Assembly (NCBI GenBank): GCA_902619805.1
Contig: CACNGC010000009.1
Coordinates: 1-64,000, forward strand
Origin: an uncultured SAR116 cluster alpha proteobacterium
GTDB taxonomy: Bacteria > Pseudomonadota > Alphaproteobacteria > Puniceispirillales > Marisalimonadaceae
Reading direction: 5' to 3'
DNA length: 64,000 bases
The notes under the pieces were generated by a model, which had not been told where the DNA came from, did not search any database, and saw nothing but the letters and a program-made list of their open reading frames with translations. Positions 54,199-62,489 of this stretch are shown in pieces. Each line of letters starts with the position of its first letter. Position 1 is the stretch's first letter. The position numbers were made by a program, and so were the translations under genes.

Positions 54199-54981
54199 AT
54201 GTCTACTTTTAAAAATATTATAGAAAATAAATATTTCGTTACATTTATTACAACAGTAATCATAATCAACGCAATTACCCTTGGTCTTGAAACTAGCAAA
54301 AACATCAAAAAAGATTATGGTTTTTATTTATCTTTAATTGACACTATAGCTCTAACAATTTTCACAATTGAATTACTAGCTAAAATTACTCTTTACAGAC
54401 TCAGATTTTTTAGAAATGGCTGGAATATTTTTGATTTTATAATAGTTGTAGTTTCTCTAATTCCAGCATCAGGCCCTTTTTCAGTTTTAAGAGCTTTCCG
54501 AATTTTCAGAACATTGAGATTATTATCAATTGTCCCATCAATGAAAAGGATAATACAAGCTATATTTATTTCTATTCCTGGTATTTTATCTGTAGGCACA
54601 ATTATTATTTTGATCTTTTATATTTCTTCTGTGCTGACCACTACTTTTTTTGGAGACAAATTTTATGAGTGGTTTGGTACAGTTGGAAGCTCAATGTATA
54701 CACTATTTCAAATTATGACTTTAGAAAGTTGGTCAATGGGAATTGTAAGGCCTGTAATGAAAGAATTTCCATTAGCATGGTTGTTTTTTGTACCATTCAT
54801 TCTAGTTACAACATTTGCAGTGCTAAATTTATTTATAGGAATAATAGTTGATGCAATGCAACAAATATCAAACGATGGTAATGCAGAAGATGAAATATCT
54901 GAAAAAGAATTACATCAAAAAATTTTTAATATTGAAAAACAATTAAAAGAAATTGCTAAGGCTTTAAAAAATAAAAAATAA
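54199..54981 (+). CDS. Bacterial voltage-gated sodium channel (BacNav/NaChBac family)
   Basis: The protein is a single-repeat, six-helix voltage-gated channel that would assemble as a tetramer. The voltage sensor S4 has arginines at every third position (Arg98, 101, 104, 107). The selectivity filter is TLESWSM (residues 174-180), as in known bacterial sodium channels. The pore-lining S6 helix follows, with a C-terminal coiled-coil-like tail rich in Glu and Lys (about residues 233-258). ATG 54199 is chosen, giving 260 residues, while a TTG 12 bases earlier is less likely. A small CxxC protein gene follows 12 bases downstream. Confidence 0.93.
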   Translation: MSTFKNIIENKYFVTFITTVIIINAITLGLETSKNIKKDYGFYLSLIDTIALTIFTIELLAKITLYRLRFFRNGWNIFDFIIVVVSLIPASGPFSVLRAFRIFRTLRLLSIVPSMKRIIQAIFISIPGILSVGTIIILIFYISSVLTTTFFGDKFYEWFGTVGSSMYTLFQIMTLESWSMGIVRPVMKEFPLAWLFFVPFILVTTFAVLNLFIGIIVDAMQQISNDGNAEDEISEKELHQKIFNIEKQLKEIAKALKNKK

Positions 54982-54993
54982 TGGATTGTATTA

Positions 54994-55236
54994 ATGTCAT
55001 TCAATTATAACAAAAAAAATGCTAAATGCATGTGGTGTAAAAGAACTCAAAATCCACATCCTGACTATTCTTATGAAACTATACCTACTAAAATTTTTAT
55101 ATCTAAAAAAGGAAGAAAAGTTGAACTCTGCTCTAGTTGCTTTGAAAATGAAAAAGATATTTCAAAAGAAAATGACATTCTTTTTAAAAAAAATTTAGAT
55201 TTAAAACTTGAAAGTTTAAAATTATTAAATATTTAG
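54994..55236 (+). CDS. Small CxxC protein, 80 residues
   Basis: I do not recognise this protein. It carries CMWC at residues 12-15 and CSSC at about residues 47-50, two CxxC knuckles that probably bind one zinc ion. A lysine-rich helical tail follows. It starts 12 bases after the sodium-channel gene on the same strand, so the two are likely cotranscribed. Its stop overlaps the convergent EamA stop by four bases. The role is unknown. Confidence 0.7.
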   Translation: MSFNYNKKNAKCMWCKRTQNPHPDYSYETIPTKIFISKKGRKVELCSSCFENEKDISKENDILFKKNLDLKLESLKLLNI

Positions 55237-56141
55237 TGTAATTTAAACAAACTAATTTCCTTTACTTTTTTAAAAATTCTCCCATCTAAAATCAGCAAAC
55301 CAAAAATTATAATCAACATCCCTATAAATTCATGAATTTTTATCATTTCATTGATAAAAATTGCATTTAGAATAATTGCAGAAGGTGGAATAATAATTGT
55401 ACATAAAAGCAAATTTCCAGGACCTGTAGTTGAAAGTATTTTAAAATAAATCAAATACGCTAAAACTGAGCACACAATAGCAAAGGCGATAGAATATTTA
55501 ATCGAGATAAAATTCAAATTGTAAATTTCATTACTATAATAAAAAAACATAATCGGAGTTAAAATTATTGTACTAGTGGTTAACATCCCTGTTGCCGCTA
55601 AGCTTGGATCTGCTTCATTTAATTTAATTTTTGCAAAAATGGCAGCAAATGCATAAGAAACACTTGAAAGAATTATAAAAAATTTACCAATCTCAGTGGA
55701 AACAATACCTGATAGATTTTCATAACCAATTGTTATTATTACACCTATCAACCCAAACGTAACACCAATAAGTCTTGATCTTAAAAGTTTCTCATTCTTA
55801 ATAAACAAAGATGCGATTAAAATTGTCATAAAAGATGTGTTAGCGTTAAGTATTGATGCTAATCCTCCTGTTATATACTGTTGACCGTTAGTTATTAGAA
55901 GAAAAGGAAAGACATTATTTAAAAGACCCATAATGAAAAGATTAAAAATAAGCTTATTTGAAAATTGAATTTCAATCTTTATAAGTAACAAATAAAAAAT
56001 TAAAATAATTGAGGCAATAGAGACTCTGAGATAAACAATTATAAATGGATTCATGAAATTAAGTAAAATTTCTACAAATAAAAAACTTGATCCCCATAAA
56101 ATTCCTAGGAATAGTACTAATAGCCAATTTTTATTGTCCAT
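55233..56141 (-). CDS. EamA (DMT-superfamily) transporter
   Basis: EamA-family proteins move metabolites across the inner membrane. The 302-residue protein has ten hydrophobic segments in two EamA repeats, beginning WLLVLFLGILWGSSFLFVE. The first repeat ends near GLASILNANTSFMTILIASL, and the second contains GMLTTSTIILTPIMFFYYS. The direction and substrate are unknown. It converges on the CxxC gene and is followed upstream by a TPR protein gene on the same strand. Confidence 0.88.
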   Translation of the reverse strand: MDNKNWLLVLFLGILWGSSFLFVEILLNFMNPFIIVYLRVSIASIILIFYLLLIKIEIQFSNKLIFNLFIMGLLNNVFPFLLITNGQQYITGGLASILNANTSFMTILIASLFIKNEKLLRSRLIGVTFGLIGVIITIGYENLSGIVSTEIGKFFIILSSVSYAFAAIFAKIKLNEADPSLAATGMLTTSTIILTPIMFFYYSNEIYNLNFISIKYSIAFAIVCSVLAYLIYFKILSTTGPGNLLLCTIIIPPSAIILNAIFINEMIKIHEFIGMLIIIFGLLILDGRIFKKVKEISLFKLH

Positions 56142-56187
56142 AAATTACTCTCAATTATTTCTTACTTAATACAAACAAGTATTTAAC

Positions 56188-56772
56188 TTATATAGAAGAT
56201 TTTTTTAACAATTTCTTGAGATAAGGTTTAAGTTTTTTAATACCAATATTAGGGTGTATATTAAGTACGTATTCAAGATTTATTAACGCCTCTTCATATT
56301 TTTTTAAAATTATATTGATTTGAACTAAACCTGAAATAGCACCAAAATGTCTTGGTTCCAACTTAAGAGTTTTTTTTATATCATTTATTGAACCTAAATA
56401 ATCACCTTTTAAAAACTTGATAATTGCAATTTTATTATATGCTTCTGCCCATTTAGGGTCTTTTTTGGATATGTCTATAAATATTGTAAGTGCTTGGTCT
56501 AATTTACCATTATTTAGTAAGTCTACACCTTTTTGCATTTGGGTATTGCTTGCATCACTTGTTCCATTATTTAGCCATAATTTCCAAATTTTACTTTCAT
56601 AATTTCTTGCTATCATAGGATTTTCGGATTGTTTTAATCTTAAAAAAAGATTATCTAACTCGGATGAAAAAGCATTATGAAAAAAAGAAATAAAAATAAT
56701 TATGAAAAATAAAAAAATTTTACTAATTACTAATAAATGATGAAAAGATTTTGTTTCCAAATAATTACTCAT
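56188..56772 (-). CDS. Tetratricopeptide-repeat protein, membrane-anchored or exported
   Basis: The 194-residue protein has an N-terminal hydrophobic segment (about residues 14-37, ending FHNAFSSELDN) that serves as signal peptide or anchor. TPR units lie between residues 80 and 180, with GVDLLNNGKLDQALTIF, DPKWAEAYNKIAIIKFLKGD and KLEPRHFGAISGLVQINI, each a TPR pattern. ATG 56772 overlaps the upstream gene stop by one base (TGATG). It may act as a scaffold at the periplasmic face; the partner is unknown. Confidence 0.82.
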   Translation of the reverse strand: MSNYLETKSFHHLLVISKIFLFFIIIFISFFHNAFSSELDNLFLRLKQSENPMIARNYESKIWKLWLNNGTSDASNTQMQKGVDLLNNGKLDQALTIFIDISKKDPKWAEAYNKIAIIKFLKGDYLGSINDIKKTLKLEPRHFGAISGLVQINIILKKYEEALINLEYVLNIHPNIGIKKLKPYLKKLLKKSSI

Positions 56773-57101
56773 CAATAATTAACATCATACAAAACAATTC
56801 CTCTATTAGAAAAAACCTTCCAAACTATACCAGTTTTATTTTTGAATTCTAATTCAGCTTCTCTAAAAATTTTCTGACATTCTACAAAAGCTTTTTCATC
56901 TTTATATTCCCACAAATGGCCTAACCTTAATGCACCCTCTTTATTCCATATTTGAGTAACTGTTTGTCTGACTGCTCCAGCCTTTTTGAATTTATCAAAG
57001 TTTTTTTTCATTATCTTTTCCCATTCAACTTCCCCAACTTTCATGTCACTCTTTGTTTGAAAGTCAGAAGTTATATAACTTACAAGCTTTGAATTACTCA
57101 T
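56772..57101 (-). CDS. Small ferredoxin-fold (ABM/NIPSNAP-like) protein, unknown
   Basis: The 109-residue protein has an alpha/beta pattern seen in dimeric alpha-beta barrel proteins, with GAVRQTVTQIWNKEGALRLG and a helix EKAFVECQKIFREAELE. I do not assign a family firmly. ATG 57101 is chosen over a GTG 15 bases earlier. It is followed directly by the TPR gene (one-base overlap) and lies 23 bases after the cupin gene, so these three probably form one unit. Confidence 0.62.
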   Translation of the reverse strand: MSNSKLVSYITSDFQTKSDMKVGEVEWEKIMKKNFDKFKKAGAVRQTVTQIWNKEGALRLGHLWEYKDEKAFVECQKIFREAELEFKNKTGIVWKVFSNRGIVLYDVNY

Positions 57102-57124
57102 TTTAAAAACCTTCACAGAATTTT

Positions 57125-57400
57125 TTATTTAAACTCAATTTCAACAAATGAATATGGGAAATCATTATTATTAATTACATTATGGTTGACTCCCTTTTTT
57201 CTAAAATAACTTACTCCCTCAGAAAGTTCTGAAATAGCAATTTCTTCATCATGGTTAATAATCTTAAGTTGACCATCCACTAATGGAACTACAACATAAT
57301 CATATTCATGAATATGTTCACCCGTATCTTCACCTGGCTCAATAGACCAACGTGTAACTCGTGTCTTTTCATTATCAATCATTATTTCAGATTTAGCCAT
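57125..57400 (-). CDS. Small single-domain cupin protein
   Basis: The 91-residue protein shows the cupin first motif as SIEPGEDTGEHIHEYDYVVVPL, cut short, and ends with EGVSYFRKKGVNHNVINNND as the second motif. The histidines at about residues 31 and 33 and near 78 are possible metal ligands. ATG 57400 is preferred to a GTG nine bases earlier. The substrate is unknown, and it sits in the small gene cluster next to the TPR gene. Confidence 0.82.
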   Translation of the reverse strand: MAKSEIMIDNEKTRVTRWSIEPGEDTGEHIHEYDYVVVPLVDGQLKIINHDEEIAISELSEGVSYFRKKGVNHNVINNNDFPYSFVEIEFK

Positions 57401-57416
57401 ATTTTGCACACACTTA

Positions 57417-57803
57417 CTAAAACCAAAAATTTTTACTTATGCAATCATATTTTTCTGGCATTTCGAACTTATTTTTATCATCAAGAGTCAATATAAATGG
57501 TTTTAAATTTTTTGTGACCATATCTAAATGCCATGCAAAATTTAAATTTTTATCGATTGTCATGTCTTCAAACAATAAAAAAGATGAAACTTTTTGTCCA
57601 ACAACATTTCCTACTTTGCTGAATTGTCCGTTAACCCTTTTGTAAGCAGTTGCATAGATATGATTTTCATCATGTTTAAAAAAATATTCTTCTTTTCCCT
57701 TTACCCTGTCACTATGGCATGAAATACCTGAATAAGGTTCGAATGCATATATATGGAAGCTATAAAAATTAAATAAAATTATTAGAATTATTTTTTTTAA
57801 CAT
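57417..57803 (-). CDS. Secreted protein of unknown function, paralog B
   Basis: The 128-residue protein has a signal peptide (about residues 1-20, ending YA before FEPYSG). It matches the protein at 50886-51257 over most of its mature length: YATAYKRVNGQFSKVGNVVG against the same region there, then SFLLFED and NFAWHLDMVTKNLKP. The shared residues fall at the same spacing, so the two are true paralogs. Both have cysteines at the ends of the mature part. The function is unknown. Confidence 0.78.
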   Translation of the reverse strand: MLKKIILIILFNFYSFHIYAFEPYSGISCHSDRVKGKEEYFFKHDENHIYATAYKRVNGQFSKVGNVVGQKVSSFLLFEDMTIDKNLNFAWHLDMVTKNLKPFILTLDDKNKFEMPEKYDCISKNFWF

Positions 57804-57877
57804 TTTTATGAGTACAATAGTTTTTTTAAAATACTATCAGAAAATAATTTAAAAAAACATATTTAAAATTCAAATTA

Positions 57878-58075
57878 TCAATGTTGCGTGTTATTTTTTT
57901 TTAATAAATCTTCCATAACGACTTTTAATGACTCAAATAAATCAATTGCAATAACCTTTTCATCCTCAGTAAGAGACAAAAACTGTTCATTAAGTTGTTT
58001 CTTACCAGTACCTTTAGACTGTAATTTGATCCAAACAGGGTTTTGCTGTATTTCTTGAAGACTTTTATATTTCAA
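57878..58075 (-). CDS. Small helical protein, 65 residues
   Basis: I do not recognise this protein. It appears helical (SLTEDEKVIAIDLFESLKVV and EDLLKKNN) with no cysteine or membrane segment. TTG at 58075 is supported by AAGGA nine to ten bases upstream. It is divergent from the ferredoxin-cyclase-Rieske gene, with a 104-base spacer. A link between the two is possible but unproven. Confidence 0.58.
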   Translation of the reverse strand: MKYKSLQEIQQNPVWIKLQSKGTGKKQLNEQFLSLTEDEKVIAIDLFESLKVVMEDLLKKNNTQH

Positions 58076-58179
58076 AATAAATTCCTTAAGTATATTTAAT
58101 TAATTGGAAAAAATTTAATCAAAAAAGTTTTAAGTTTGGAAGTTTTTTTTCATTAGTTGATTCAATTTTTATTTTCATT

Positions 58180-59520
58180 ATGATTTTATTTATGAATGGT
58201 AACATATTTAAAATCGACTTAATACCAGACAATACTGAAATATCAATTTCAGAAGACGAAACTATTTTAACAGCGTCATTAAGAAATGACATACAACATC
58301 TTCATGCGTGTGGTGGTCTTGGAATGTGCTCTACTTGTAGAGTTGAAATTATAGAAGGAGAAAAGAATTTATCTCCAAAAACCAAGTCTGAGCAAAGTTT
58401 ATCTGAAAAACTAGAATTACCAAATAACATTCGATTAGCGTGTCAAACAAAAATTAAAGGCGATGTAAAGCTCAAAAGATTATTGCTTGACCAGAAAGAC
58501 ATGATTTTAGCCAATCAAATGACTAAGAATTCTGTTGGTTCAATTGGTAACACCAAAAAACTTGCACTCATGTTTGTAGATATAGTCGCATTTACACCTC
58601 TAAGTGAACAACTACCCTCTTATGACGTTATGTATATTCTAAATAGATACTTTGATGATATGGGAACAATAGTTAAAAAAAATGGTGGTGATATAAATAA
58701 TTTTATTGGAGATGCCTTTCTTGCAGCTTTTGGTATAGACGATAAACTTGATTCAGTTTATCGATGCACTCAAGCCGCTATAGAAATATTAGAAGATGTA
58801 GATAACAAGAAAAAAGTTTTTTTAGATAATTATAATATTGATTTTGATGTGAGAGTAGGTATTCATTATGGTGAAGCCATAGTAGGTATGCTTGGAAATG
58901 CTGGAAATCAGCGTTTAAGTATAATTGGCCAATCTGTTAATATAGCTAGTAGAGTCGAAACGGCTAACAAAGAAGCTGAAACAAGATTATTGATCTCAGA
59001 AGAGGCATTTAAAGAAATTGAAGATAGAGCTGAGGTTGAGGATTTTGTTAGAGTTAAATTAAAAGGCTCCTCTCAAAGATCTACGTTATATGAAATTTCA
59101 AAACTTAAAGGAAAGTCTTTAGTATCTCAAGATGATAAAATATTTGAATCGGGTATTTTTTGGAATAAAGTAATGCTATCTAAAGATTTAGATAATGGTG
59201 AAAAAAAGAAGATTAGTTATCAAGATGAAGAGATTTTAATTGTTAGAAATGATGATAATTTATCAGCATTTTCTAATTTATGCCCTCATATGAATTTACC
59301 ACTAGAAATGGGCCAGATAACAACAGATAATGAGTTCTTATGCCCATTCCACGATAGTAAATTTTGTTTAAGAACTGGTGCTGTAAAAAAATGGGTTACA
59401 ACAAGTGCAGACTGGATGCCAGATGAAGCAGTTGAACTCACTAAAGCCATTAAAGAAATACCATTAGATTTATTACCAATCATGGATAAAGACGGATATA
59501 TTTGGATAGGTAGTGAATAG
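58180..59520 (+). CDS. Ferredoxin-class III cyclase-Rieske fusion protein
   Basis: The 446-residue protein has three domains in order. Residues 1-100 are an adrenodoxin-type [2Fe-2S] ferredoxin with Cys44, Cys50, Cys53 and Cys88. Residues 125-300 are a class III nucleotide cyclase with metal Asp134 (MFVDIVAFT) and Asp178 (FIGDAFLAAFG), plus Asn254 and Arg258. Residues 325-446 are a Rieske [2Fe-2S] domain with CPH at 368-370 and CPFH at 388-391. No membrane segment is seen. Ferredoxin-cyclase fusions are known; the added Rieske domain is the odd part. The usual Lys and Asp/Thr that read the purine base look like Asn174 and Ser247, so cAMP or cGMP as product is open. Confidence 0.9.
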   Translation: MILFMNGNIFKIDLIPDNTEISISEDETILTASLRNDIQHLHACGGLGMCSTCRVEIIEGEKNLSPKTKSEQSLSEKLELPNNIRLACQTKIKGDVKLKRLLLDQKDMILANQMTKNSVGSIGNTKKLALMFVDIVAFTPLSEQLPSYDVMYILNRYFDDMGTIVKKNGGDINNFIGDAFLAAFGIDDKLDSVYRCTQAAIEILEDVDNKKKVFLDNYNIDFDVRVGIHYGEAIVGMLGNAGNQRLSIIGQSVNIASRVETANKEAETRLLISEEAFKEIEDRAEVEDFVRVKLKGSSQRSTLYEISKLKGKSLVSQDDKIFESGIFWNKVMLSKDLDNGEKKKISYQDEEILIVRNDDNLSAFSNLCPHMNLPLEMGQITTDNEFLCPFHDSKFCLRTGAVKKWVTTSADWMPDEAVELTKAIKEIPLDLLPIMDKDGYIWIGSE

Positions 59521-59536
59521 AATAAATTAGATAAAA

Positions 59537-59737
59537 TTATTTTACATATTTAAATAAAATAAGATAAATCGAATATATAAAAATTCCTAGCATAAAAATA
59601 TCAAGAAAAAGCATTGGGTTATTTAATACATTAAATAATCTGAAAATTGCATACAGTATACTTGATGTACCGATTATTAGACCTTTACCGAAATCTCCTC
59701 TAATATTTTTAATTAAAGATTCTTTTTTAATAAGCAT
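59537..59737 (-). CDS. Small two-helix membrane protein, 66 residues
   Basis: I do not recognise this protein. It has a basic N-terminus and two hydrophobic segments (about residues 17-33 and 42-61: KGLIIGTSSILYAIFRLF and LFLDIFMLGIFIYSIYLILF). The ATG at 59737 is usable but no clear ribosome-binding site stands out. It lies between the fusion gene and the ABC operon on the opposite strand to the fusion gene. The function is unknown. Confidence 0.6.
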   Translation of the reverse strand: MLIKKESLIKNIRGDFGKGLIIGTSSILYAIFRLFNVLNNPMLFLDIFMLGIFIYSIYLILFKYVK

Positions 59738-59783
59738 TTTTTAAGTTAAAATTAATTATCATTTAAATAATAGTTTTAAGTTT

Positions 59784-60539
59784 CTAATCAGAGGAACGTT
59801 CTGCCCATCCCGCAAAAATTTTTTCTAAAACAACTACAACATAATATAAACCAATACCTAATAATGCTAAAGCAATAAGTACTGCAAACATAAGAGGGTA
59901 ATCTGAATTAGTCTTACCACTATCAAACAGAGCACCTAACCCCCTACCATGAGGAGATACAATTTCCATCAAGTTTGTACCAATAAATGCTAGTGTAACA
60001 GCTACCTTTAATGCCCCAAAAAACTCAGGCAAAGTTTTAGGCAATGCAATTTTCCAAAATATTAATGATTTTGATGCTCCTAAAGACCTTAAAATGTCTC
60101 TATATTCTGGTTCTAAAGTTGATAAACCAATTGAGACAGAAACTGCTATTGGGAAAAAAGAAATCATAAAAGCTATCAAAACAGTATTTAGATCGTGCTG
60201 ACCTACAAACATTAATGCAATTATAGGCACGACAGTAGCTTTTGGAATTGCATTAAATCCTACTAACAAAGGATATATAGCTTCACGCAAAACCTTTGAA
60301 AAACCCATAATCATTCCTAAAAAAACACCACATAGTACTGCTATAAACAAGCCAACAACCGTTCGCCAAAGAGTATCCCAACCATATTGGAAAAATAAAA
60401 CTTTAAATTTCCAAAATGCAGGCCATATGTCAGAAGGAGACGCCATTTTATAGTTTGGCCAATCATTTACCCATACTAAAAGCTCCCACAAAACAAGAAA
60501 AATAATGATGGCGTATAATGGTACTAAAATATTTCTCAT
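59784..60539 (-). CDS. ABC transporter permease, NMT1/SsuC type
   Basis: This is the inner-membrane channel of a pyrimidine-, taurine- or nitrate-type ABC importer. The 251-residue protein has about six membrane helices and the EAA loop YRDILRSLGASKSLIFWKIALPKTLP near residue 145. The N-terminal part begins NILVPLYAIIIFLVLWELLV. Its ATG overlaps the ATPase gene by four bases. Confidence 0.92.
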   Translation of the reverse strand: MRNILVPLYAIIIFLVLWELLVWVNDWPNYKMASPSDIWPAFWKFKVLFFQYGWDTLWRTVVGLFIAVLCGVFLGMIMGFSKVLREAIYPLLVGFNAIPKATVVPIIALMFVGQHDLNTVLIAFMISFFPIAVSVSIGLSTLEPEYRDILRSLGASKSLIFWKIALPKTLPEFFGALKVAVTLAFIGTNLMEIVSPHGRGLGALFDSGKTNSDYPLMFAVLIALALLGIGLYYVVVVLEKIFAGWAERSSD

Positions 60540-61339
60540 TTATTTTGTTCTTGTTGATTTTGAGCTATTTCTATTTGTTTTCGAAGACTTTTTAAAAGAT
60601 CGATAGATTTAGATGAATAAAGGCTCTCAAGTTTTGGTATTTTGGATTTTGGTACTTTAACAAAGAATTGTTTTGAAGCTGGTCTACCAGAAAGAACTAC
60701 AACTTCATCAGCAAGGAAAATTGACTCTCTTAAATCATGTGTAATAAGTATTCCAGTAAATGGTTCTTCTTTTCTTAGATTATGCATTACTTGCCATAAA
60801 TCCTCACGTGTAAATGCATCTAATGCTCCAAAAGGTTCGTCTAAAATAAGGACTTCCGGTTTGTGTACTAATGCTCTACATAATGATGCTCTTTGTCGCA
60901 TTCCCCCAGATAGTTCAGAAGGTTTTTTTTCTTCAAATCCCTCTAATCCTACTAAAGACAAAAGTTGTTTTGCTCTTTTTTCTTTTTCTAGCGAATTTAG
61001 TTTATTTGGGACAATTTCTAGTGGTAATATAACATTTTTAATAACACTTCTCCACTCTAATAAAACAGGATTTTGAAAGGCCATTCCAACAGTAGGTCTA
61101 GGTGTGGTAATTTTTTCTCCACCAAGGTAAACCTCACCCTCGTCTGGTTGCAGAAGACCTGAAATTAGTTTAGTTAGGGTGGATTTCCCGCAACCGGAGG
61201 GTCCTACAACAGCTGTAAAACCATTTTCTGGTACGCTCATATTTAAGTTTTTTATAACTGGTAGTAACCCAGTTTCAGTTTTATAGGTATGTGTTACATC
61301 TTTAATTATTATCGTGTCTTTTTTTTTATATAATGACAT
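60536..61339 (-). CDS. ABC transporter ATP-binding protein, SsuB/TauB type
   Basis: This ATPase drives the importer. The 267-residue protein has Walker A GPSGCGKST (about residues 43-51), signature LSGGMRQR and Walker B VLILDEPFGALDAFTRE, the last a pattern of the nitrate/sulfonate/taurine/pyrimidine group. A C-terminal lysine- and glutamine-rich tail ends the protein. It lies between the binding protein and the permease. The substrate follows from the receptor and is not fixed here. Confidence 0.93.
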   Translation of the reverse strand: MSLYKKKDTIIIKDVTHTYKTETGLLPVIKNLNMSVPENGFTAVVGPSGCGKSTLTKLISGLLQPDEGEVYLGGEKITTPRPTVGMAFQNPVLLEWRSVIKNVILPLEIVPNKLNSLEKEKRAKQLLSLVGLEGFEEKKPSELSGGMRQRASLCRALVHKPEVLILDEPFGALDAFTREDLWQVMHNLRKEEPFTGILITHDLRESIFLADEVVVLSGRPASKQFFVKVPKSKIPKLESLYSSKSIDLLKSLRKQIEIAQNQQEQNK

Positions 61340-61350
61340 AAATATACCTT

Positions 61351-61381
61351 AAAATAGGATGAAAAAATTTCACCCTATTTT
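61351..61381 (-). terminator. Intercistronic hairpin after the substrate-binding-protein gene
   Basis: An imperfect inverted repeat, AAAATAGG-A-TGAAA (61351-61364) against TTTCA-C-CCTATTTT (61368-61381), pairs 13 bases with one A-C mismatch and a three-base loop. It lies between the binding-protein stop and the ATPase start on the minus strand. No T-run follows, so a role in transcript stability or partial termination is likely. Confidence 0.65.
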
Positions 61382-61396
61382 ATATTTGTTTTAAAT

Positions 61397-62398
61397 TTAC
61401 TTCAACTTAAACCCACCTTTTGGTAAATACTCATCTGTAAAATATAACTCTGCATCAGGTTTAGTTTTATATTTATAAGTCTCACTTAATTGAGCGATAG
61501 CTGCTTCAAAACGTGCCTTATCAATATTACCCATTCCATTTTTTAGGACATAATCTGTCATAACATTACCAGATAAGGCCAAATTAAACCTTCTTTCTTC
61601 TAAATTTTTGTCAGCAGCTGGATTTCTTTTAACAAGTGCATCAATGGCTGAACTTGGATTTAAAACAGCATCTTTCCAACCCTTACCAACTGCACCAAGA
61701 AAAGATTTAACAACCTTAGCATTTGAAGATGCAAAATCGGTGTTGACAATGATTGCATTTCCATACAGCTTGAGCCCGTGATCGGCCATTAATATGGTAG
61801 TAATATCATCTTCTGGAACTCCAAGACGAACTAAATTAAGAAAAGATGAAAATGAGTAACCTGTTACGGAAGAAACTTTACCCTCAGCTAACATGGGTTC
61901 GCGAGTAGGAAAGCCAACTGATTCAACTTTTATTTTATTCATGTCTAAGCCATTTGCTTTCGCAAAAGATGGAAATTGAGCCCAGGCACCATCAGGCGGA
62001 GGGGCACCCAAAACTGAGCCAGGCAAATCAGCCGGTGATTTTATACCAAGAGATTTTCTTCCTATTACTGCAAATGGAGGTTTATCATAAATCATCATTA
62101 TTGCTGTAACTGGTGCACCAGGATTTTGATCTAAAAATTTAATCAAAGAATTAATATCAGCGAAGCCAAGAGGGAATGAACCCGTTGCAACTTTTGGAAT
62201 TGCATCTAATGATCCTTTACCAGGTGAAATCTCAACATTTAAACCTGCATCTTTAAAATAACCTTTATCGATAGCATTAAAAAATGGCGCTGATGGACCT
62301 TCAAATTTCCAATCTAATGTAAATGGTATTTTAGTATCTGCATAACTTGTAATTGAAATTAATAACGAAGCTAGTATTATTAGTAATTTGTTTAACAA
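61397..62398 (-). CDS. ABC transporter substrate-binding protein, NMT1/THI5 family
   Basis: The periplasmic receptor of the ABC importer has a signal peptide (about residues 1-20, SYA before DTKIP). The mature 313 residues match the NMT1/THI5-like fold used for thiamine-pyrimidine and related nitrogen compounds. They include FTLDWKFEGPSAPFFNAIDK, KGYFKDAGLNVEISPGKGS and VATGSFPLGFADI. The exact ligand is not fixed; ThiY-like hydroxymethylpyrimidine, riboflavin or taurine receptors all share this fold. TTG at 62398 is supported by AAAGGAG eight bases upstream. No riboswitch is seen in front of it. Confidence 0.92.
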   Translation of the reverse strand: MLNKLLIILASLLISITSYADTKIPFTLDWKFEGPSAPFFNAIDKGYFKDAGLNVEISPGKGSLDAIPKVATGSFPLGFADINSLIKFLDQNPGAPVTAIMMIYDKPPFAVIGRKSLGIKSPADLPGSVLGAPPPDGAWAQFPSFAKANGLDMNKIKVESVGFPTREPMLAEGKVSSVTGYSFSSFLNLVRLGVPEDDITTILMADHGLKLYGNAIIVNTDFASSNAKVVKSFLGAVGKGWKDAVLNPSSAIDALVKRNPAADKNLEERRFNLALSGNVMTDYVLKNGMGNIDKARFEAAIAQLSETYKYKTKPDAELYFTDEYLPKGGFKLK

Positions 62399-62489
62399 AA
62401 TTGTCTCCTTTCTAACTTGATAAATAATATAGTTTAATTAGAATTTAATGTTCTACAGCAATATTATTATGAATAAGAAAACTTTTCCC

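Noticed and set aside
60642-61076. A 144-codon open frame on the plus strand
   Set aside because: It is antisense to the ABC ATPase gene, whose Walker and signature motifs are clear, and its own translation has no family pattern.
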